Shown here in pieces: positions 58,485-64,000 of a DNA stretch of 64,000 nucleotides. The notes below the pieces were generated by a model that was not told the origin of the DNA, ran no database searches, and worked only from the letters and a program-made list of their open reading frames with translations. This DNA comes from Clostridia bacterium (GTDB taxonomy: Bacteria; Bacillota; Clostridia; Oscillospirales; CAG-272), in contig JAFVRG010000011.1 in assembly GCA_017504405.1 (NCBI GenBank), positions 108,497-172,496 of the forward strand, read 5' to 3'. Numbering within the stretch: the first letter of the stretch is position 1; each line of letters opens with the position of its first letter. The position numbers and the translations under genes are program-made.

Positions 58485-60710
58485 TTACAGTTCAGGATGC
58501 TCAGAGAGCGCTTTAAGGCGTTTCCACCGCAAATCCACCTCATTTTGGATGCGATCAAGTATTTCGCTGTACCCATCTTCGCACAAATGCCTGGTCCTAC
58601 CCATCATTTTAAGAAAATCAGCCATCGGAATTTTTTTATTCTTCGCCTCCGGGTCAAAGGAAAGAGAGGTATGCCCCCGTTCTACCTCGTACAGCGGAAA
58701 ATAGCAGCTGTTAACGGCGGCAGAAATCACCTTACGCTCGGTATTGGGCTTATCTCCCCAGTTGAGAGGACAAGCCGACAGACATTTGATATAAGCCGTT
58801 CCGTAGTTTTTTGCATAGAACTGCGCCTTTGCCGCCTTCTTTATAAAATCGTTGGGGTCGCTTTCGGCGGCGGTAGCGACATACGGCATCCCCGTAGCCG
58901 CCATAATGCGTGGCATATCCTTATTGAAAAAGCTCTTGCCCCAGCTCTTTTCTCCAAGGTGTGAGGTGGCGCTCTTCGCCCCCATAGGCGTTGAATATGA
59001 CAGCTGATAGCCTGTATTCATATAACCGCCGTTATCATATTCAAAAAGTATCACGGGGTCGTTTCTCAGAGCCGTACCGAGAGCTGAGCCCATACCAATA
59101 TCCATACCACCGTCACCGCTGACCATAATAAAGGTAATATCTCCGGGCGCAAGCTCGCCACGCTCCTGCATCTTGTGATACATTTTAGAAAGTCCCGCCA
59201 GGGTTGCGGCGCCGTTTTGAAAAAGATTATGCACATAGGGAACCTTGAACGCCGTTTTCGGATAATTGGTTGTGACGACCATACCGCAACCTGTCTGAAA
59301 CAAAAGCACTGCATTGCCCTCAATTCCTCTCAATAGCAGATTTACGTTGACAGGTATTCCGCAACCGGGGCAAGCGCCGTGACCGGGAGCTAAACGCTTG
59401 GCTCTCGCAGTAGTGTCACGGACAGTTGCGCCCTTGACGGTTATTTTGCCGTTTTCCTCGGTACAGAAAATAAGATTTAAGGCTTCGGTATCCGTGACAG
59501 CCTTAAAATACTGCTCAGGCTTAAAGTCCTTTTCCCCCTCATAAACGCCCAGGTAATCAAAATCGGGCGTTTTTTCCTTATAGCAGGTCCTGAAAAGCTC
59601 TATGGCATCCTCCTCAAAGAAATCACGTCCACCAAGACCGTATATTCGGCTTATTACACGGGGGGTGAGTCCTTTTTGCTGTAAAGCCGCCCTTATTTCC
59701 AGGGACATATTGCCGCCACCTGCTCCATAGCTATCCTGACGGTCGGCTATCAGAACAGTCGTTGCGCTCTTGCACAGGTCGGCGATTTGTTCCGACGGAA
59801 ACGGCCTTAGCACGCCGAGTGTAAACACACCTACCCTTTTGCCCTCACCCCTCAGCTTATCCACAGCCGCCCTTGCGGTAAGGTATGACGAGCCCAACAC
59901 AAACAGCAAAGTGTCTGCATCATCTGCCCGATATGATTTTACCGCTGACAGCTCTCTGCCCGACAGCCGATGATATTCCTCAAACACCTGCAAAATTACC
60001 GTGCGAGCCTTTTCCATTGCTAAATGAAGCTGATATTTGTTGTTCATTAAGTCAGGCTCGTTCATATATGAGCCAATAGTAACAGGATTTTCGGGATTTA
60101 GTGAGGTATTGCCCATGCTTATGGGGCCGATAAATTTTTGTACAGTCTCATCATCCGAAAAGACATAGCAGTTTCGCTTCTGGTGACTTGTAAAAAAGCC
60201 GTCAAACGCCACTATAACGGGTAGCTTTAACTGCTCGGCAATCCTGATAGCACATATATTACAGTCATAAACCTCTTGGGGCGAGTCAGCAAACAGAATA
60301 ATCCAGCCTGTATTCAGAGTGTACATGATGTCGCTGTGGTCGCCTTTTATTGAGAGAGGGCCCGACACAGTACGGCAGGCAACGTTAAGCACCATAGGCA
60401 TCCGAGTTCCCGATTGCACAGGTAATTGCTCCAAAGCATACAAAAGCCCGTTTGCCGAGGTTGCGTTAAATACCCTGCCGCCGCCTGTGGAGGCGCCGTA
60501 GCAGATACCTGCGGCGCTGTGCTCTCCCTCCGCGGGCATTAAAGCAATCGCATGCTCACCGTCAGCGCCCATTTGGTCCAAATATTCTGCAATCTGAGTG
60601 GACGGAGTTATTGGATAGTAGCCCATAACGTGGTAATTTATCTGCTTGGCAGCATAGGCGGCAAGCTCATTGCCACTCTCAAACAAAAGAATTTGCTCTG
60701 CTCTCTCCAT
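58485..60710 (-). CDS. 2-oxoacid:ferredoxin oxidoreductase, fused alpha and beta subunits
   Basis: 741 aa. Residues 1 to about 385 are the alpha subunit (GYYPITPSTQIAEYLDQ, EGEHSAAGICYGAS, SGTRMPMVLNVACR) and about 430-741 the beta subunit with the thiamine diphosphate motif SGDGGMDIGMGSALGTALRND and Cys in HGACPGCGIPVN and CLSACPLNW that ligate a cluster. In most bacteria these are separate genes or all four parts are in one chain; here alpha-beta is one and gamma-delta another. Probably oxidises pyruvate or a branched keto acid to acyl-CoA with ferredoxin reduction. It starts one base after the gamma-delta gene. Confidence 0.88.
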   Translation of the reverse strand: MERAEQILLFESGNELAAYAAKQINYHVMGYYPITPSTQIAEYLDQMGADGEHAIALMPAEGEHSAAGICYGASTGGGRVFNATSANGLLYALEQLPVQSGTRMPMVLNVACRTVSGPLSIKGDHSDIMYTLNTGWIILFADSPQEVYDCNICAIRIAEQLKLPVIVAFDGFFTSHQKRNCYVFSDDETVQKFIGPISMGNTSLNPENPVTIGSYMNEPDLMNNKYQLHLAMEKARTVILQVFEEYHRLSGRELSAVKSYRADDADTLLFVLGSSYLTARAAVDKLRGEGKRVGVFTLGVLRPFPSEQIADLCKSATTVLIADRQDSYGAGGGNMSLEIRAALQQKGLTPRVISRIYGLGGRDFFEEDAIELFRTCYKEKTPDFDYLGVYEGEKDFKPEQYFKAVTDTEALNLIFCTEENGKITVKGATVRDTTARAKRLAPGHGACPGCGIPVNVNLLLRGIEGNAVLLFQTGCGMVVTTNYPKTAFKVPYVHNLFQNGAATLAGLSKMYHKMQERGELAPGDITFIMVSGDGGMDIGMGSALGTALRNDPVILFEYDNGGYMNTGYQLSYSTPMGAKSATSHLGEKSWGKSFFNKDMPRIMAATGMPYVATAAESDPNDFIKKAAKAQFYAKNYGTAYIKCLSACPLNWGDKPNTERKVISAAVNSCYFPLYEVERGHTSLSFDPEAKNKKIPMADFLKMMGRTRHLCEDGYSEILDRIQNEVDLRWKRLKALSEHPEL

Positions 60711-60711
60711 T

Positions 60712-61839
60712 TTACATAAGCCCTCCGTCTACTCTTTTTTCATCCAAATAGGATTCTCCCGTCACCCAGGGGTCAGCGCCTTGAGGTTCAAAATCAAGGT
60801 TATCCGTTATTAAGTCCTTATTTCGTACAAACCATTTTTTATTCGGGTGCTCTTTTTCCTTTCCCATTACCAATGCGCCCGTGGGACATACGTCAACACA
60901 TCTGAGGCAACCCTTGCAATGATGATAATCAAGCCCCCTGTTCATCATAGTTGGCTTGCCACGGTATTCTCCCTTTAAAAATTGGAATACCATATCGGGA
61001 CAGGTGGTGTCGCAAAGTCCGCAATGAATACATTTTTCGGGAAGAAAAAGAGGGATATACCCCTCTCTTGAAGGCGACAAATCGTTTGACACCGTGCTTC
61101 CAATGTGCGGATTAGCACCGCCAATCGGTGCATTTTTGTATCCCCACTTACTGCAATTCTCACGGTATTCTACCATAGGAAAGCGTCCGTCGGGCTCAAA
61201 TGCTTGACTTGTCACGCCGTTAAAGCCAAGGTCTATACCCTTCAGGTTGCTTTCAAGCATAGCGGGATATTTTTTGCCTAACGTATCGCTCACCAATTCC
61301 TTCACGGCATCAAGAGGAATAAAGCCCGATGCCCTTGCAATAGCGCCAAGAATAACCATATTTATTCGGCTTTTGCTTTCAAGTGCCAATCCCAAGGCAT
61401 CAACGCAGCATATATTTCCTGCGTGCAGCCGAAGGTCCTCACGAATTTCCTTCGGCGTTCTGTCGGTATTGACTACCAGGGTGCAATTTTCACCGACACC
61501 TGCGGTTATCGGCAGGTTTTTTGAAAGGGCGTGATGAAACAAGACCAATAGATGAGGACGCTCCACAGGACTATTGTGAAGTATGTCACGCTCAGGCGCA
61601 CTCAGGCGGACGTAAGATTTCACAGGAGAGCCTCGTTTTTCAGAGCCGTAGCTTGAAAAAGCCGCCGCATTGAGATTCAGATAAGCAGCCCCCAGCTCAC
61701 CAAGCAGCTTTCCGCAAAGATTAGCGCCCAAGCCGCCGATGCTTTCAAGCCTTATTTCATAACAACCGTTTTCGTTTACAACAGGCAGTGTGACATTATA
61801 TGTTTTGCGTTTTTTGATATTTTCAGACTTTTGTGCCAT
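60712..61839 (-). CDS. 2-oxoacid:ferredoxin oxidoreductase, fused gamma and delta subunits
   Basis: 375 aa. Residues 20 to about 215 form the gamma domain (ESIGGLGANLCGKLLGELG, YGSEKRGSPVKSYVRL) and the C-terminal part is a ferredoxin-type delta domain with two 4Fe-4S motifs, CIHCGLCDTTCP and CKGCLRCVDVCP. It passes electrons from the thiamine site in the partner to ferredoxin. First gene of a two-gene operon; AAGGAG precedes the ATG. Gamma-delta fusions are known in archaea and some Clostridia. Confidence 0.88.
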   Translation of the reverse strand: MAQKSENIKKRKTYNVTLPVVNENGCYEIRLESIGGLGANLCGKLLGELGAAYLNLNAAAFSSYGSEKRGSPVKSYVRLSAPERDILHNSPVERPHLLVLFHHALSKNLPITAGVGENCTLVVNTDRTPKEIREDLRLHAGNICCVDALGLALESKSRINMVILGAIARASGFIPLDAVKELVSDTLGKKYPAMLESNLKGIDLGFNGVTSQAFEPDGRFPMVEYRENCSKWGYKNAPIGGANPHIGSTVSNDLSPSREGYIPLFLPEKCIHCGLCDTTCPDMVFQFLKGEYRGKPTMMNRGLDYHHCKGCLRCVDVCPTGALVMGKEKEHPNKKWFVRNKDLITDNLDFEPQGADPWVTGESYLDEKRVDGGLM

Positions 61840-62028
61840 ATACTCTCCTTGAATTTTTTATTATTATCTGCACTTTTTTGCTTAATATGTGAAAATTGGA
61901 AGGTATAAATCCACCTGTTTATAAGTTCTTAAAATATAAACAGCCGCACGCTTCTGCAACAACCGTACCTCAAAATAAAAAAGGTCCCGATTTTATACGG
62001 GACATTATCAGATATAATAATTGTTCAT
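61840..62028. other. Intergenic region with a terminator-like hairpin
   Basis: No gene. At 61979-62005, AAAAAAGGTCCCG-ATTTTATA-CGGGACATT repeats the hairpin type found at 58442 and 63872. TTCACA and GATAAT boxes upstream of the gamma-delta gene (61870-61895, minus strand) may be its promoter, but the spacing is poor. Confidence 0.4.
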
Positions 62029-62180
62029 TATTCATCAGCAAAGCGACTTCATTTTTCATTATTCATTCAAAATCCGCTTTTGTTTAATGAATAATGAATG
62101 ATGAATAATGAATAGTGAATAATACAAACAAAAATCCGCCTTCTTTCGAAAGCGGATTTTGTTTGGCTCCCCCTGCTGGG
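62029..62180. repeat. Interspersed repeat, copy 1 (ATTCATTATTCATT inverted repeats + terminator)
   Basis: ATTCATCAG-C-AAAGCGACTTCATT at 62035 is followed by inverted ATTCATTATTCATT and AATGAATAATGAAT blocks, then AATCCGCCTTC-TTTCGAA-AGCGGATTTTG, a strong terminator, and TGGCTCCCCCTGCTGGG. The same order recurs at 63597-63751 with few changes, so it is one repeat family. Confidence 0.85.
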
Positions 62181-62384
62181 TTAGCGAGGAGAAAACAGTT
62201 GATAACTGTTTTCAACGAACGGTCGGCACAAAGCAAGGAAAAATGAAAAAGGGCTATGCTCTTTGCACATTTTGACTATGCGACTGCCGAGGGAAGGAAC
62301 CAGCATCGTCATGTGTCCCCTGCGGCGACGAGCCTGCGAGGTCGCTTTCACAGTAATATTTGCGGAGCAAATGATGAATGTTAA
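62164..62384 (-). repeat. tRNA-like 3' end element, copy 1, interrupted
   Basis: TGGCTCCCCCTGCTGGG (62164-62180) and GAACCAGC-ATCGTCATGTG (from about 62297) are the two halves of a T-arm that is continuous in the other copies. They are separated by about 115 bp of unrelated sequence with a GAAAACAG-TTGATAA-CTGTTTTC hairpin. The rest, TGTCCCCTGCGGCGACGAG to GATGAATGTTAA, matches copies 2 and 3. Confidence 0.8.
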
Positions 62385-62491
62385 GCTGGTATCGCCATCA
62401 AAAATTATAAGCAAAGAAAAAAGCCCTGCATAATACAAGGCTTTGGATCCAGCTCACAAAATAGCTGTAAGGCTATATCTTTTATATATTT

Positions 62492-62800
62492 TTAAGATGT
62501 GAAATATTCGATTTTAGTAATAACGACTTTATCCCAAACATCTTTTAGCGTAAACTTGCCTTTTTTTCCAAAATTAAATAATTTATAATCTTCCTTAAAG
62601 GTTTCATAAAAGCTAACATATTCGCTATGGTCTTTTGTTAATATACAAGTAATTCTAAAATTAAATTCATTACCAAATATTTTTTCCTTATAACGACCTA
62701 TGCTACAATTTTTATAATGAGCATATCCGTCAATATAAAAATCAATTTGCTTTATTTTTTGCTCATCGTTTATCCCCTTGATAAACTCATCATAATTCAT
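62492..62800 (-). CDS. Unknown 102-aa protein
   Basis: No family recognised. The sequence MNYDEFIKGINDEQKIKQID leads into mixed beta/helix segments (FNFRITCILTKDHSEYVSFY, KKGKFTLKDVWDKVVITKIEY). AAGGAG 7 nt before the ATG at 62800 sets the start; the frame runs on to 62869 without a site. A/T-rich codon use (lysine AAA/AAT-rich) differs from most of the window, which fits recent acquisition. It lies 65 bp downstream of the zinc-ribbon gene. Confidence 0.55.
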   Translation of the reverse strand: MNYDEFIKGINDEQKIKQIDFYIDGYAHYKNCSIGRYKEKIFGNEFNFRITCILTKDHSEYVSFYETFKEDYKLFNFGKKGKFTLKDVWDKVVITKIEYFTS

Positions 62801-62865
62801 ACTAAATCTCCTTGTATTGATTTTTATATTATCTAACATTGTTTTTGTAGTTTTGTAATTTATTA

Positions 62866-63045
62866 TCAACGATTGTAGAATTTTCTACTATAGCATTCTT
62901 GACAATATTTATAATTGGAAGGTTGTCCGATAATGACCCTGCCACATTTTACACAACGGCGTTGCATCTCTCCCCAACAAAACAAGCAAAGTGGTTTGTC
63001 AATATATTCCTTAACCTTACCACATTTTTTACACAAATGCTCCAT
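62866..63045 (-). CDS. Small zinc-ribbon protein
   Basis: 59 aa with four CxxC pairs (CKKC, CLFC, CVKC, CQEC) that would bind two zinc ions; the rest is basic. ATG at 63045 has AGGTG; an ATG six codons earlier is also possible. Such small ribbons often bind nucleic acid or act with a neighbour gene; no specific function can be named. Low GC compared with the main part of the window. Confidence 0.6.
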   Translation of the reverse strand: MEHLCKKCGKVKEYIDKPLCLFCWGEMQRRCVKCGRVIIGQPSNYKYCQECYSRKFYNR

Positions 63046-63134
63046 GTTACACCTATTTCCCATTTTATATTCAATTATTAAAAATGCACTGTTTTAAAGA
63101 AAATACTGCAAATTGTGAAAAATTCGAAAACGTA

Positions 63135-63491
63135 TTATTTTTTGTTTTCTTTTGCTGTATTAACAGAAGAAACCAATATTCTTTTTATCTCCAAGCAATC
63201 GTTCAAAATGGAGGCGCCCATATCGTTGGTGATATATTCGGATATTGTCAGTAACTTCAACCAATATTCTGTTTCTGCAGTTTCCTTTAAGGCTATATAC
63301 ATCTTTGAAATAAAGTCCGCCTTGCTTTGACCGTAATTCGCTTCGTTTATATTTGCACCTATGCTTGTTCCGCTGCGAACAATTTGCTTGGAAATAATTG
63401 TTTCCTTTTTCGTTTTTATCAAATACTGATGCAATTTTATTATACGAGAAGCAAAAGCAATGGATTTATCAATCAATAAATTTTCTTTCAT
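63135..63491 (-). CDS. Four-helix bundle protein (IVS/S23 family)
   Basis: 118 aa. The motifs SGTSIGANINEANYGQSKADFISKMYIALKE-x-x-E-x-x-YWL are a clear signature of the family once named 23S rRNA intervening-sequence protein. Members are small helical bundles without known biochemical function and are often found near repeats, mobile DNA or in variable regions, as here. Start with GGCGGTG. Confidence 0.9.
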   Translation of the reverse strand: MKENLLIDKSIAFASRIIKLHQYLIKTKKETIISKQIVRSGTSIGANINEANYGQSKADFISKMYIALKETAETEYWLKLLTISEYITNDMGASILNDCLEIKRILVSSVNTAKENKK

Positions 63492-63596
63492 ATCATCACC
63501 GCCTTTCTTGAGATCATTATATCACACAATCATATGTTTTTCAATATAAAAATGCTTTTCGACCAACGGAAGAAAAGCTACTTTAATTATTAATTA

Positions 63597-63842
<246 letters not shown>

Positions 63843-63871
63843 TCCGATGTCGCAATGCCGTGCTTCAAAAA

Positions 63872-64000
<129 letters not shown>

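Overview
The window looks like a contig from an uncultured, spore-forming, anaerobic Firmicute of class Clostridia. Supporting genes are sporulation sigma factor G, SpoIVB peptidase, a SipL-like SPOCS/LysM spore-coat protein, HPr kinase, RqcH, HemW, two-gene ferredoxin-dependent 2-oxoacid oxidoreductase and many SD-led genes with lipoprotein signals. Promoters read as TTGACA-17-TATAAT. I cannot assign a genus.

Layout. 1-2.2 kb: start of a gene leaving the left edge, then a membrane-anchored polysaccharide deacetylase. 2.2-6.8 kb: lysine operon dapA-dapB-ddh-lysA (minus strand) behind a lysine riboswitch and strong promoter, with a 41-bp tandem repeat inside the operon. 6.9-9.7 kb: D-2-hydroxyacid dehydrogenase and a solute-binding lipoprotein. 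9.8-12.9 kb: amino-sugar operon whose first gene fuses an XRE helix-turn-helix domain to phosphoglucosamine mutase, followed by a left-handed beta-helix acyltransferase and nagB. 13.1-15.3 kb: PQ-loop membrane protein, DUF4886/SGNH protein, and cysK with a compact structured leader. 15.3-18.9 kb: a SipW-like export cluster, two proteins with SipW-type signal peptides flanking an ER-type signal peptidase that carries three copies of an unrecognised ~130-residue domain. 19-26.4 kb: housekeeping and hypothetical genes (MnmM/YtqB, RqcH, HAD, DUF896, a six-hairpin-like protein). 26.5-32.2 kb: xpt plus a BMP-type purine nucleoside ABC importer. 32.4-36.1 kb: mglBAC sugar importer. 36.2-41.5 kb: probable 6S RNA, DUF1292, HemW, a MITE-like element, YebC, ArgS and a CMP-kinase-like protein. 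41.6-48 kb: sporulation and carbon control (SigG, SipL-like, HprK, PpiC-like lipoprotein, unknown protein, SpoIVB).

48.0-52.2 kb holds a small type II-C CRISPR-Cas locus: a promoter-driven tracrRNA, six 36-nt repeats with five 30-nt spacers, and a full-length Cas9 (1088 aa) with all catalytic residues. Between Cas9 and the array, where cas1 and cas2 would be, there is only a 55-codon reading frame. Its first ~23 residues read as a Cas1 N-terminus and its last ~32 residues as a Cas2 C-terminus. This looks like an in-frame deletion that removed nearly the whole adaptation module and left an interference-only system with a frozen array. It is the most striking observation here.

52.2-61.8 kb: ABC exporter, nitroreductase, tRNA-Thr and tRNA-Tyr followed by direct and inverted copies of the tRNA-Tyr 3' end, CE15-like esterase, PAP2 protein, XRE membrane regulator, and a 2-oxoacid:ferredoxin oxidoreductase made of two fused genes (gamma-delta, alpha-beta). 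61.8-64 kb: a repeat-rich accessory stretch with three small genes and three copies of an element that ends in a tRNA-like 3' half plus terminator; one copy is interrupted.
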